The notes: generated by a model not told the origin, from the letters alone. A DNA stretch of 64,000 nt from Nostoc carneum NIES-2107 (GCA_002368155.1 AP018180.1:5815430-5879429), one strand, 5' to 3'. Shown: positions 29,104 to 38,081, numbered from the stretch's first letter. A program made the numbers and translations.

Positions 29104-29481
29104 ATGACAAAACAAGTATTAATCGTAGATGACGAAGAATGTATCCTGGAACTGGTAGAGGCTTGTTTATCAGATGTGGGCGGATGGGATACATTAACTG
29201 CTGCATCTGGGACAGAAGCGCTGAAAATCGCTCAGACACAAAAGGTTGATGGCATTTTACTTGATGTGTCTATGCCAGAGATGGATGGCTTTGCTGTGTA
29301 TGAGCAACTTCAGGCTAATTCTGTTACTCAATCAATACCAGTCATTTTTCTGACAGCGAAAGTGCAAAGTAGCGATCGCCTGCGTTTTGCCCAAATGGGA
29401 ATTGCCGGAGTGATTACCAAACCTTTTGAACCTTTCAGTATTTCTCAGGAGGTTGCTGAGATTTTCGGCTGGGATGAGTAA
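29104..29481 (+). CDS. Stand-alone receiver domain protein
   Basis: 125 residues forming one complete receiver: acidic pair in VDDEE, phospho-acceptor Asp in ILLDVSMPEMDG, Thr in FLTAK, and Lys in ITKPF. With no output domain it would act as a phosphate sink, a shuttle or a partner-binding switch. The closing EIFGWDE is shared with the receiver at 30001 (KILGWDS), so the two are related. It probably works with one of the kinases in this cargo. Confidence 0.92.
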   Translation: MTKQVLIVDDEECILELVEACLSDVGGWDTLTAASGTEALKIAQTQKVDGILLDVSMPEMDGFAVYEQLQANSVTQSIPVIFLTAKVQSSDRLRFAQMGIAGVITKPFEPFSISQEVAEIFGWDE

Positions 29482-29543
29482 TTGCATTGTTAAGCTTTGT
29501 AATCTTGACTTTGTTTTTACAAGTTTTTTACTTTTGTAATTTA

Positions 29544-29584
29544 TTTTTCTTGTGTAGCAAACATCTTTTAATTCACAAGAAAAA
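29544..29584 (+). promoter_or_regulatory. Perfect inverted repeat just upstream of the LuxR-type gene
   Basis: TTTTTCTTGTG (29544-29554) and CACAAGAAAAA (29574-29584) form an 11-bp perfect inverted repeat ending three bases before the ATG. It could be an operator or an RNA hairpin limiting translation. The neighbouring T-rich string (ACAAGTTTTTTA) is echoed upstream of the gene at 31518. Confidence 0.45.
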
Positions 29585-29587
29585 TAT

Positions 29588-29956
29588 ATGAGCATTTGTC
29601 AGATTGAATCGCTGGAAGCAATTACACAGGTTTCTTTATTTCCACCCCCAAGGCCCACTGACAGTAAAATTGCAGAGAAGTTGTTTGGGGTTTCAATTAT
29701 ACACCCACAAACCGTGATTATCCGTGCTGTTAATCCGCAACAGCAACAGCAAATTTTAGCTCATCCTCTAACCGAGCGAGAACTTTGTGTTCTGAGAATG
29801 ATTGTTGATGGTAATAGCAATCAAGATATTTCTGAAAAACTGTATATAACAATAGGAACTGTCAAAACGCACGTTAGGAATATTTTCAACAAGCTTAATG
29901 TAGACGACCGCACTCAGGCTACTGTCTTGGCACTGCGTTCTGGCTTAGTAGATTAA
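29588..29956 (+). CDS. LuxR/FixJ-type HTH regulator without a receiver
   Basis: 122 residues. The C-terminal 60 residues are a LuxR-type HTH (LTERELCVLRMIVDGNSNQD, then TVKTHVRNIFNKL). The first 55 residues contain no receiver and match nothing I know. As it lies between two stand-alone receivers it may act with one of them as a split response regulator; this is a guess from context. There is no clear ribosome site, and a strong inverted repeat overlaps the leader. Confidence 0.88.
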   Translation: MSICQIESLEAITQVSLFPPPRPTDSKIAEKLFGVSIIHPQTVIIRAVNPQQQQQILAHPLTERELCVLRMIVDGNSNQDISEKLYITIGTVKTHVRNIFNKLNVDDRTQATVLALRSGLVD

Positions 29957-30000
29957 GACATCGCTTCAATATCACAAGTCTTTTTCTGGAGTAGGGTTAA

Positions 30001-30405
30001 ATGTTGACTGATGAGGTAGTGACTTTGTCTACCAAAACTATTTTGCTCATTGATGATGAAGTCTATGTACGAGAGATGATAGAGCTGTGCCTCCAAGATG
30101 TAGCAGGTTGGAATGTGATAATTGCCGATTCTTTATTAGAAGGATTGCATAAAGCTGGACTTAAGCATCCTGATGCGATTGTTATAGATTTATCTATGTA
30201 CTCTATAGATAGTTTTAAATTTCTGAGCAAACTTAAAAATCATCCAGAAACTCAAGCTATTCCCATTGTGCTGCTGAGTGTAGGAGTGCAATGGTTAGAT
30301 ACAAAATTTTTACAACAGTACCAAATCACAGGTGTCATCCCCAAACCCTTCAATCCTTTGAAACTCCATATTCAGATTGCAAAAATTCTGGGTTGGGACT
30401 CATAA
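30001..30405 (+). CDS. Stand-alone receiver domain protein
   Basis: 134 residues, one receiver: IDDE near residue 18, phospho-acceptor Asp in IVIDLSMYSIDS, Lys in IPKPF. The usual MP-x-MDG after the Asp is changed to MYSIDS. It closes with KILGWDS, like the receiver at 29104. Probably a phosphorelay partner of the neighbouring kinases. 44 bp follow the LuxR-type gene, so the three may share a transcript. Confidence 0.9.
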   Translation: MLTDEVVTLSTKTILLIDDEVYVREMIELCLQDVAGWNVIIADSLLEGLHKAGLKHPDAIVIDLSMYSIDSFKFLSKLKNHPETQAIPIVLLSVGVQWLDTKFLQQYQITGVIPKPFNPLKLHIQIAKILGWDS

Positions 30406-30497
30406 GGCAATAGAGTTAAGTTAAGAAAATTTATGCGCTAGGGTAGGCAGAGGTAGCAGAGGGAGAGAAAAAGGCTGATTTCAACTGTATTGCCTCA

Positions 30498-30540
30498 TAA
30501 GGGACTTTCAACTCAAAAAATATACTATCGCTTTCTTAGC
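30498..30540. repeat. Dispersed repeat TAAGGGACTTTCAACT...CTATCGCTTT, copy 1
   Basis: About 43 bases that recur with few changes at 46536-46577, directly after the copper ATPase gene outside the transposon. No coding capacity; probably one of the dispersed intergenic repeats of this genome. Confidence 0.65.
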
Positions 30541-30600
30541 AGAGGACTAGTATCGCTGCTCGGAATTCAAATTTCGTTAACAAGTTCAGGCTATAGAGTC

Positions 30601-30700
30601 ATACCAATTTGAAAAAAGAATGCGACAGATTGTAGGGGCAAGGCAATGCCTTGCCCTCTAGAATATATTGATGTGTCGCAAACATTATTTGAATTGGTAT
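30601..30700. mobile_element. Complete ATACCAATT-ended MITE-like element
   Basis: 100 bp bounded by ATACCAATT (30601) and AATTGGTAT (30700), with the internal hairpin GGGCAAGGCA-TGCCTTGCCC. A truncated copy sits at 729-803. It has no coding capacity and is probably a non-autonomous element mobilised in trans. Confidence 0.7.
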
Positions 30701-30735
30701 CAGCATAATTGAAAGTTGCGACTATCGTTAAGTCA

Positions 30736-30987
30736 ATAGCGGCTTTCCTCAACTCAATAGCGGCTATTCTCAACTCAGTAGCGGCTTTCCTCAACTCAAT
30801 AGTGGCTATTCTCAACTCAATAGTGGCTATTCTCAACTCAATAGCGGCTTTGCTCAACTCAATAGCGGCTTTGCTCAACTCAATAGTGGCTTTCCTCAAT
30901 TCAATAGTGGCTTTTCTTAACTCAATAGCGGCTTTCCTCAACTCAATAGCGGCTATTCTCAACTCAATAGCGGCTTTCCTCAAAGGA
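30736..30987. repeat. 21-bp minisatellite, about 12 units
   Basis: Units approximate CTCAACTCAATAGCGGCTTTC, with variation at a few fixed positions (GCGG/GTGG, TTTC/TATT/TTTG). Because 21 is a multiple of three and the unit lacks stops, long repeat peptides are open on both strands: (AAFLNSI)n on plus and (RKAAIEL)n on minus. Both would need a TTG start without a good ribosome site, so coding is doubtful. Confidence 0.85.
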
Positions 30988-31008
30988 TCTTTGAAAAGTC
31001 ATGATTGA

Positions 31009-31517
31009 TGTATCAAATATTTTTTACCCTTACAGATAGTACTTGTGTGTACACCATAGCCCACCAGGAGAGGGGAGCAAGAGATTTAATTCCCCTTCTC
31101 CAGGGGAAGAAGGGGTGAGGGGATGAGGGCAAGGGTTTTTGTACAACACTCGCCGTATATAGCTTTTAGCTTAAGTTAACACGTATGCCCTACGCCTTAC
31201 CCCTACCTACCCATCTTATCTAGCTGAATCTACTTAAGTAGACTTTAGTTATTAGTCTTGGAATTAAATGCAAGATGAGATGACAACTCAGCCAGAGGGT
31301 ATCACCTTTGCGCTATAACATGCATGAATCTGCCAAAAAGCCCTTGTGCGTTCTCATTCGGCTTTATATTTATTAATTTATTACTCAAGTATTGAGATTT
31401 ATTACATAAACTCGCTTTTTACAAGTTTTTTATTTTTCATTCATAAATTTATTTTGTTGGTGATTCCACCAACAGCAAATTAACTGCCATTCAATTTATT
31501 GAATAAAAAACAAATTT
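31009..31517. other. Intergenic region with a small hairpin
   Basis: No gene. A hairpin TGTTGGTG / CACCAACA (31455-31474) lies 44 bp before the next ORF, within a T-rich leader similar to that of the LuxR-type gene. The rest holds common intergenic repeats (GGGGAAGAAGGGGTGAGGGG). Confidence 0.5.
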
Positions 31518-31700
31518 ATGACAAGCTGTCCTTGCTGTTCTCATCAAATGCTCCGCCATATCCGGTTACATGAAGCCTATTGGTTTTGTCGCCACTGTTG
31601 GCAAGAAATGCCTAATTTCAGTTCTAACAAAAATCACAGAATTTTAGGTCTAGAAAAAACACTCATATCAATCACAAATGAGTCAATAAACTCATTTTAA
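31518..31700 (+). CDS. Small Cys-rich putative zinc-ribbon protein
   Basis: 60 residues with two Cys pairs: CPCC at residues 4-7 and CRHC at about 24-27, the spacing of a zinc ribbon, plus several His. The rest is polar. Function unknown; proteins of this size can be adaptors or regulators. It lies alone among the signalling cargo. The Cys pattern argues that it is a real gene despite its size. Confidence 0.55.
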   Translation: MTSCPCCSHQMLRHIRLHEAYWFCRHCWQEMPNFSSNKNHRILGLEKTLISITNESINSF

Positions 31701-32064
31701 GTTTCTGTATTTTCTCCTTTAGTTACGTAAATAGTGTAGAGTTGGCGACTGCAATAATAAGTACAGCAGCTTTTCGGTAATTTATGTACAAAATTCATCA
31801 TATATCTCTTGTTGAATAAATATCTAGCCACTAGAGATGTAACACAAGCATAAAATCTGCTGTATTAATTTATAACTAATAATTCAGCATAAATAATTTA
31901 CTGGATCTAAACTAGCGAATTGCTCCGTGAAACCTTTTTATCAAGTATTAGTTATCAATTATCAATATTTTGGCTTTTTCTTAGAAAGAATCATATCTAT
32001 TTAGTTTACAGAATTAGCTAATTATCTAAAACAAAATTGCGGTGCCGTATGGCTAGGAATAAAG
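31701..32064. other. AT-rich intergenic region
   Basis: About 360 bp with no ORF, repeat or RNA gene recognised. It presumably carries the promoter of the receiver-PAS gene. Confidence 0.5.
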
Positions 32065-32829
32065 ATGAGTACTGCCTTGTATAACAGAAAAAGCAATAAG
32101 AATATTAAAGTTCTAGTAGTTGAAGACGATCATATACTTGCTGTCAATTTTCAAGAAATTTTAGAGTCTTTAGAATATACAGTTGTTGGTATTGCCAACT
32201 CTGCAGAAACCGCAATTACCAAAGCAACTGATTTAAACCCTAACTTAATTTTAATGGATGTCCAGTTGCAATATGAAATAGATGGAATCGAGGCAGCAGG
32301 AGAAATCTGGGATAATTTGCAAATTCCCATTATTTATGTAACAGAATATTCTGATACAAATACTGTAGATCGAGCAATCCAAACTTTTCCCTTTGCTTAC
32401 CTGCTTAAACCTGTAGGTCGGCAAGATTTTTACGTTTCTATTCAAATAGCGTTGAACCTTTATAAACGTGAAAAAATTTTTAGTACTGTGCTTCATGCAA
32501 TCAAACATGGCGTGATTGTAGTTGATTCTCAATTGCGTATCGAGTACATGAATCACGTAGCGCAAACACTCACAGGATGGGAATTTAAGGAAGCAAAAGA
32601 GCAAGTTTTTACCACTGTTTTGAAACTGATAGATCAACAAAATCTGTTGAATATTAAAAATCCTATTATCTCAGCATTTCAAAAAGAAACTACCATCTAT
32701 TATCACAAAGGTATTTTACTAATTGCGATAAATGGAAACATTATTCCTGTGGCTACTAGTGCTAGTGCTTTTAAAGATGACCAAGGTGAAATCACAGGAG
32801 GTGTAATAGTTTTTTGGGAGAACAGGTAA
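32065..32829 (+). CDS. Receiver-PAS protein
   Basis: 254 residues. Residues 10-130 form a receiver (VEDDH, phospho-acceptor Asp in ILMDVQL, YVTEYSD, Lys in LLKPVG), followed by a PAS domain at 140-250 (HGVIVVDSQLRIEYMNHVA, QTLTGW). It has no kinase, cyclase or DNA-binding output. The receiver is of the type often found before PAS-kinases in cyanobacteria, so this may be a truncated kinase or a dimerising adaptor in the phosphorelay. Confidence 0.85.
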   Translation: MSTALYNRKSNKNIKVLVVEDDHILAVNFQEILESLEYTVVGIANSAETAITKATDLNPNLILMDVQLQYEIDGIEAAGEIWDNLQIPIIYVTEYSDTNTVDRAIQTFPFAYLLKPVGRQDFYVSIQIALNLYKREKIFSTVLHAIKHGVIVVDSQLRIEYMNHVAQTLTGWEFKEAKEQVFTTVLKLIDQQNLLNIKNPIISAFQKETTIYYHKGILLIAINGNIIPVATSASAFKDDQGEITGGVIVFWENR

Positions 32830-33006
32830 CAACTAATTCAAAATTTACTTCAAATTCGCTGTAATACAAATTAGAACCCATACTATTACACTCAAGCTAC
32901 GCGTAGTTTATCTAACAGGAAACGGGAAGCATTGTCATACGAGTAGCACTTGGCATTACAAAATGCAAAACCATGTCTAACACTAATCACCAAATAAATA
33001 AAAAAT

Positions 33007-33384
33007 ATGCATTTGACAAAATCTAGAAAAAATTTAGTACTAATTGCAGATTATGAAGCAAGTTATCAAGCTTTATTCAATTTTATTTTAGAGAAAAAAC
33101 AATGGGAGATAAATCAAGCCCAGAATGCTACAGAAGCAATACAAATCTCGTGTAAAAGGCAACCAAATTTATTATTTTTAGATGAGCGAATGCCACAGTT
33201 ACTCAAACGCGATATTTATTCATATCTCAGAACCTATGGAATTAAATTACCAGTAATCTCACTTACTGACTATGAGGCTTTAACTAAATTAGTATCCTTC
33301 AATATCTCTATTTTATTAATCAACAATTTAAAAACTTATATTCCGGGAAAGAGCTTGAATCTGGTTAATAACGTAGTTCAGTAG
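33007..33384 (+). CDS. Degenerate stand-alone receiver, tandem copy 1
   Basis: 125 residues related to the genes at 33504 and 33996. The acceptor Asp is kept (FLDERMPQL), but the acidic pair is reduced (IADYEAS), the Thr/Ser region reads SLTDYEA, and no KPF motif can be seen near residue 105 (INNLKTY). Phosphorylation is doubtful; it may be a pseudo-receiver or decaying duplicate. The three copies lie in tandem with about 100 bp between them. Confidence 0.75.
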   Translation: MHLTKSRKNLVLIADYEASYQALFNFILEKKQWEINQAQNATEAIQISCKRQPNLLFLDERMPQLLKRDIYSYLRTYGIKLPVISLTDYEALTKLVSFNISILLINNLKTYIPGKSLNLVNNVVQ

Positions 33385-33503
33385 TACATTTAGCACTAAC
33401 CTAACTGAGTAAGATAACAGTTAAAAATTCAGAATCATGCACTATTTCTACTTACCGACACCAAACGATAATAAGCAAACATCAAATTACCAAAATCAAA
33501 ATT

Positions 33504-33896
33504 ATGAAATCTCAAAAATTGGAAAAACGTAGAGCCATAATAGCAGTTTATGAAGAAAGCTATCAAGCTTTACTCGCTTTTATTCTAGAAACAGAAGGCT
33601 GGCAAGTAAACGAAGTTGGGAGTGCTACAGAAGTAATAGAAAAATTATGTACAGAACCCCCAGATTTATTGATTTTAGATAATCGAATGCCACAACTAAC
33701 AAAAGGTGAAATGTATTTACCGTTGCTCGCACATGGAATTAAATTACCAATTGTACTACTTACTGAATGTGTAAATCTAGATAAATTAGCTCTATCCTTG
33801 GATATTTTTCATTGTCTAGAGCAACGATTTGAACTGCCATATTCTTTGAAAAAAATTAAATTAGCTTACGAACATACCTTAGGGTTACCAGTATAA
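33504..33896 (+). CDS. Degenerate stand-alone receiver, tandem copy 2
   Basis: 130 residues. The acceptor Asp is kept (LILDNRMPQL), but the acidic pocket reads AVYEES (one acidic position lost) and the conserved Lys of KPF is missing (EQRFELPYS). The receiver fold otherwise aligns along its length with copy 3. Mg2+-dependent phosphorylation would be impaired, as far as can be judged from sequence. Confidence 0.75.
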   Translation: MKSQKLEKRRAIIAVYEESYQALLAFILETEGWQVNEVGSATEVIEKLCTEPPDLLILDNRMPQLTKGEMYLPLLAHGIKLPIVLLTECVNLDKLALSLDIFHCLEQRFELPYSLKKIKLAYEHTLGLPV

Positions 33897-33995
33897 ATAA
33901 GCTTAGTATGAGAGTAAGATTTAGCACCAATTTAACCTGAAAGAATTTGCCATTATAAAAATCATCAATTTAAATACTTGGAGAAATAATCAACT

Positions 33996-34385
33996 ATGCT
34001 ATGTGAAAAAATGGGAAAAAGGAAAGTACTGGTTGCCGATGATGAAGAAAGCAATCGCACTGTCATGACTTTTATATTAAAGCAAGAAGGTTGGGAAGTA
34101 AGTGAAGCCTGCAATGGTAAAGAAGCGCTCGATAAAGTTTTAAAAGAACAACCTGATTTACTGATTTTAGATAATCGAATGCCTATCTTAACAGGAATTC
34201 AAGTTTATCAACAACTCCAATTACATGGAATTAAAATAGCAGTTGTATTAGTTTCAGGCAATAATAATTTAAAAAAAGCTGCCTCATCTGTAGGTATTGT
34301 TCATTTTATCCATAAACCATTTGATTTTACTGATTTTTTGCAAAAAGTTAATTCTGCTTATGAATACCTTATACGCGATGATTAA
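33996..34385 (+). CDS. Stand-alone receiver, tandem copy 3, intact
   Basis: 129 residues with all receiver residues: ADDEES pocket, Asp in LILDNRMPILTG, Ser in VLVSGNN, Lys in IHKPFDF. It is the canonical member of the tandem trio, and its LDNRMP motif shows close kinship with copy 2. It has no output domain. It precedes the bacteriophytochrome gene by about 550 bp and could be its phosphoacceptor. Confidence 0.88.
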   Translation: MLCEKMGKRKVLVADDEESNRTVMTFILKQEGWEVSEACNGKEALDKVLKEQPDLLILDNRMPILTGIQVYQQLQLHGIKIAVVLVSGNNNLKKAASSVGIVHFIHKPFDFTDFLQKVNSAYEYLIRDD

Positions 34386-34932
34386 TAGCTTATGCATACA
34401 TAAATAAATTTTTCTACCTCCATAACTCAACAAGAGATAATTTGTAAATAAAAGTAAAATACTTACTCTGTAACGGTTTCAGGAATTTAAGATAATAAAG
34501 CATTTGTTTGTAGAAATTTAGAGATTGTTTTAAAAGTATTTTGCTGAGACTTTAGATAGGTATTGATCCCCCCTACCCCCATTAAAAAAGGCGGAAATAG
34601 AATCAAAGTTCTCTTATTGAAGGGGGATTTAGAGGAATATAAAAGTATTTGATACATCACTAAGTAGGGAGGCATAATTATTTGTAGGATGGGTTAGCGA
34701 TAGCGTAACCCATGCGGGTGTTGGGTTACCCTACGGGAAGCCGCTGCGCGTCTACGTTCCTCAACCCAACCTACGTCCATCTTATATTTAATTCCCATCA
34801 GCTACTTAGGGACTTTTGAAACATCTTCTAAAAAAAGTTAAAAATTCAAATAATAACTTTCATCTGTTTTCTTGCTTTAGTCTGTAGCTTTAATTCTGCT
34901 TGCCTATTTTCCAAAAATTAACTTGAAATAAA
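34386..34932. other. Intergenic region with MITE copy B
   Basis: It holds the MITE at 34661-34808 and, just before it, a palindromic stretch (CCCCCTACCCCCATT... to GAAGGGGGATTTAG, about 34568-34632). No gene. A minus-strand frame at 34487-34675 begins inside the MITE and is discarded. Confidence 0.6.
34661..34808 (-). mobile_element. MITE copy B (TAAGTAG...CTACTTA), inverted relative to copy A
   Basis: 148 bp. Read on the minus strand it matches 17669-17790 almost base for base, with an extra central segment of about 26 bp (GACGCGCAGCGGCTTCCCGT type). Both copies are inside the transposon. It has no coding capacity. Confidence 0.8.
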
Positions 34933-37900
34933 ATGCAAGAATCAGCGTCATTTAATTATCCAGATTTTTTTACTTCAGAACCTATAGATTTAAGCAACTG
35001 CGATCGCGAACCAATTCATATTCCTGGTTTGATTCAACCGCATGGGGTGTTGCTATCATTACGAGAACCAGAACTTGAGATTTTGCAAGTTAGTGAAAAC
35101 GTAGAGCAAATATTAGGAATTAATGCCGAAAATCTCATCGGTAAATCTCTCAGCGTCCTGCTTTCTCAAACAAAAGTTAAAGAAATATCTCAATATCTCA
35201 CTCAAAATAATTTAAAAATATTTAACCCTTTAAATTTAAAAATTAAGCAACTCGCCGCAGCATCAGCTAACCAAAAAGCACATTGGCAAAGCTTTAAGGT
35301 GATGATGCACCGGAGTGAGGGACTTTTAGTAATGGAGTTAGAACCTAGCCGTATCAGTACCACTAAACAGGTTCTCCAGTTCTATCATCTATTAGAAGAA
35401 GCGATCGCTCAGATACGGGATGCAGAAAGTTTCAATGACTTGTTAGAAATTATCGTCAAACAAGTGCGGTTAATTACTGGCTTTGATCGGGTCTTGATTT
35501 ACCAGTTTGCTAGCGATAACAGCGGAGTTGTAGTTGCAGAAGAAAACGCCAATCATTTAAACAGCTATTTGGGGCTACATTATCCCGCTTCTGACATTCC
35601 ACAACAAGCCCGCCAACTTTATTACAATAGCTGGCTGCGGCTGATTCCCGATGTCAACTATCAACCAGCAAAACTAATTCCTTCTCATAATCCCATAACT
35701 GGAACATCACTAAATCTCAGTCAAGCGAATTTCCGCAGTGTGTCGCCTCTCCATATAGAATATCTGCAAAATATGGGTGTAGCTGCTTCAATGTCGATTT
35801 CCTTAATTAACGAGAAACGGCTTTGGGGATTGATTGCTTGTCACCATCACACACCCAAATTTATAGATTATGAAACAAGGAAAGCCTGCGAATTTTTAGG
35901 ACAGTTTGCCTCAATAGAATTAGTTTATCAACAAGAACATGAACTAAATCGCTATCGCTCCCAAGTGAAACTAATTCAGGAAGAATTGCGAACAAATTTA
36001 TCGCAAGAAGTCGGCTTTATAGAAGCGGTATTCCAACGTCATGAAGAGTCTTTATTAAATTTAGTTCACGCCCAGGGAGCCGCAATAATTTTAGATAATA
36101 CAATTTCGCTACGAGGTGCAACTCCATCAATCAAAGACGTGCAAGCATTAGTTACTTGGCTATTGCAGGAACATTGTCAACCAATATTTGTAACTGATTC
36201 ACTACCACAACTTTACCCACAGGCACAGCAATTTCCCATGATTGCTAGTGGCATTTTAGCTATTTCCATTTTGCTGCAACAAAAGTCTTATCATATTATC
36301 TGGTTTCGACCAGAGCAAATTCAAATAGTTAATTGGGCAGGGAATCCCCACAAACCTGTTTCTATTAGTACCGATGGCGAAATCCGCTTAACACCGCGTA
36401 AATCTTTTGAACTTTGGCAAGAAACAGTTAAAGAAACATCTCTACCTTGGGAAAGTGCGGAGATGGAAGCAGCATTAGAAATGCGAAATACTCTAATGCT
36501 AGCAGTACTAGAGTTTTCCCAAGCTGCCTTAGAACAAGCCGCAGAACGTGCTGCGATCGCCAATCGTGCCAAAAGTCAGTTCCTCGCCAAAATGAGCCAT
36601 GAACTGCGGACTCCCATGAACGCCATTCTGGGATTTACGCAATTAATGGTACGCGATCGCCAAACTCCCGAACAATTTCAAGAGCATCTAAGCATCATCA
36701 CCCGCAGTGGCGAACATTTACTAGCCCTAATTAACGATGTTTTAGAGATGTCGAGAATTGAAGCAGGACAATTGCTACTCAACGACAGCTGCTTTAATTT
36801 ACATCGACTGCTGCACTCACTCAACGAGATGTTTGCCCTCAAAGCCTCACAGAAAGGCTTGCATCTGCAAACTGAACAAGATGCAACTGTTCCCCGTTAT
36901 GTCTGGGGTGATGAAGCCAAACTGCGGCAGATTTTGATTAATTTGTTAGGTAATGCGATTAAATTTACTACTAGTGGCACGGTAACGCTGCGAGTACAAG
37001 CTTTGCCAGCAAGCAATCCTACTGTTACACAACCTAAACCCTCAATCAATTTACTACTGGAAGTTGAAGATACTGGATGTGGAATTGCACCCTCAGATTT
37101 AGAATCGATTTTTGAAGCCTTTATGCAAACAGAAAAGGGCCGCAATGCTCAAGGTACAGGCTTAGGTTTATCTATTAGTCGTCAGTTTGCCCGGTTGATG
37201 GGAGGTAACATTACAGTCAACAGCACTTTAAATCAGGGGTCAACCTTTACCTGTGAAGTATTTTTACATTTAGTAGATGCAGTCGATTTGGCGGAACCAG
37301 AAGCAACTCGTCATGTAATTGCTTTGGAACCAGGACAACCCACTTACCGAATTCTGATAGTAGAAGATGTTTTAGAAAATCGGCAATTGCTAGTCAAATT
37401 GCTAGAGTCAGTAGGTTTTGAAGTTTGCGCGGTGGAAAATGGCGCAGAAGCGATCGCCATGTGGCAAGAATGGCATCCCCACCTAATTTGGATGGATATT
37501 CAAATGCCTGTGATGGATGGCTACACAGCCACACAACAAATCCGCGCCACAGCAGGCAAAGAAGATGTAATTATTATTGCTCTCACTGCCTATGCCTTTG
37601 AACAAGACCGCATTGCTAGTCTGCAAGCAGGTTGCAACGACCATCTTGCCAAGCCTTTTACAGAAACCTTGCTGTTTGAGAAGATGGCACAGCACTTGGG
37701 GCTACGCTATGTATACAGCGAAGTTATCACACCCGACAGCAATATAGTAACTTCACCGAAAAAACCCCTCACCACTCAAGACTTACAGGTAATGCCCAGC
37801 GAGTGGATTGACCAAGTGCATGAAGCCGCTCTGGATCTCAATGATGCCAGACTCTATGAACTGATTGCCGAAATTCCTACCGAGCAAAAAACCTTAGCTG

Positions 37901-37971
37901 ATAGCTTTAAATACCTGGTCGATCATCTCCAACTAGAAGAAATTATTAACCTGAGCGATTTAAATTTATAA
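34933..37971 (+). CDS. Bacteriophytochrome hybrid histidine kinase (PAS-GAF-PHY-HK-REC)
   Basis: 1012 residues. Cys23 in NCDREPIHIPG is the biliverdin-binding Cys of bacteriophytochromes. The GAF has the PASDIP motif and SVSPLHIEYL in place of the plant/Cph1 Cys-His site. The PHY tongue has PRKSF. After a helical linker come HisKA with His556 (MSHELRTP), HATPase (NLLGNAIKFT, GTGLGLSI) and a receiver with Asp855 (IWMDIQMPVMDG). The C-terminal 90 residues are unassigned. It should be a red/far-red photoreceptor kinase. No heme oxygenase is seen in the window, so biliverdin would come from the host. Confidence 0.95.
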   Translation: MQESASFNYPDFFTSEPIDLSNCDREPIHIPGLIQPHGVLLSLREPELEILQVSENVEQILGINAENLIGKSLSVLLSQTKVKEISQYLTQNNLKIFNPLNLKIKQLAAASANQKAHWQSFKVMMHRSEGLLVMELEPSRISTTKQVLQFYHLLEEAIAQIRDAESFNDLLEIIVKQVRLITGFDRVLIYQFASDNSGVVVAEENANHLNSYLGLHYPASDIPQQARQLYYNSWLRLIPDVNYQPAKLIPSHNPITGTSLNLSQANFRSVSPLHIEYLQNMGVAASMSISLINEKRLWGLIACHHHTPKFIDYETRKACEFLGQFASIELVYQQEHELNRYRSQVKLIQEELRTNLSQEVGFIEAVFQRHEESLLNLVHAQGAAIILDNTISLRGATPSIKDVQALVTWLLQEHCQPIFVTDSLPQLYPQAQQFPMIASGILAISILLQQKSYHIIWFRPEQIQIVNWAGNPHKPVSISTDGEIRLTPRKSFELWQETVKETSLPWESAEMEAALEMRNTLMLAVLEFSQAALEQAAERAAIANRAKSQFLAKMSHELRTPMNAILGFTQLMVRDRQTPEQFQEHLSIITRSGEHLLALINDVLEMSRIEAGQLLLNDSCFNLHRLLHSLNEMFALKASQKGLHLQTEQDATVPRYVWGDEAKLRQILINLLGNAIKFTTSGTVTLRVQALPASNPTVTQPKPSINLLLEVEDTGCGIAPSDLESIFEAFMQTEKGRNAQGTGLGLSISRQFARLMGGNITVNSTLNQGSTFTCEVFLHLVDAVDLAEPEATRHVIALEPGQPTYRILIVEDVLENRQLLVKLLESVGFEVCAVENGAEAIAMWQEWHPHLIWMDIQMPVMDGYTATQQIRATAGKEDVIIIALTAYAFEQDRIASLQAGCNDHLAKPFTETLLFEKMAQHLGLRYVYSEVITPDSNIVTSPKKPLTTQDLQVMPSEWIDQVHEAALDLNDARLYELIAEIPTEQKTLADSFKYLVDHLQLEEIINLSDLNL

Positions 37972-38081
37972 ATTTTATTAAATGAAATTCAGAAACTGAC
38001 TACGCAAATCTTCAACTGTCTACTGCATTAACTTGCAATCAAAAATTTAAAATTTATTACCCAGTTTTGACATCAGATACT

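Noticed and set aside
30591-31008. Repeat-peptide ORFs on both strands of the minisatellite
   Set aside because: Both need TTG starts without ribosome sites and exist because the 21-bp unit has no stop; treated as a repeat.
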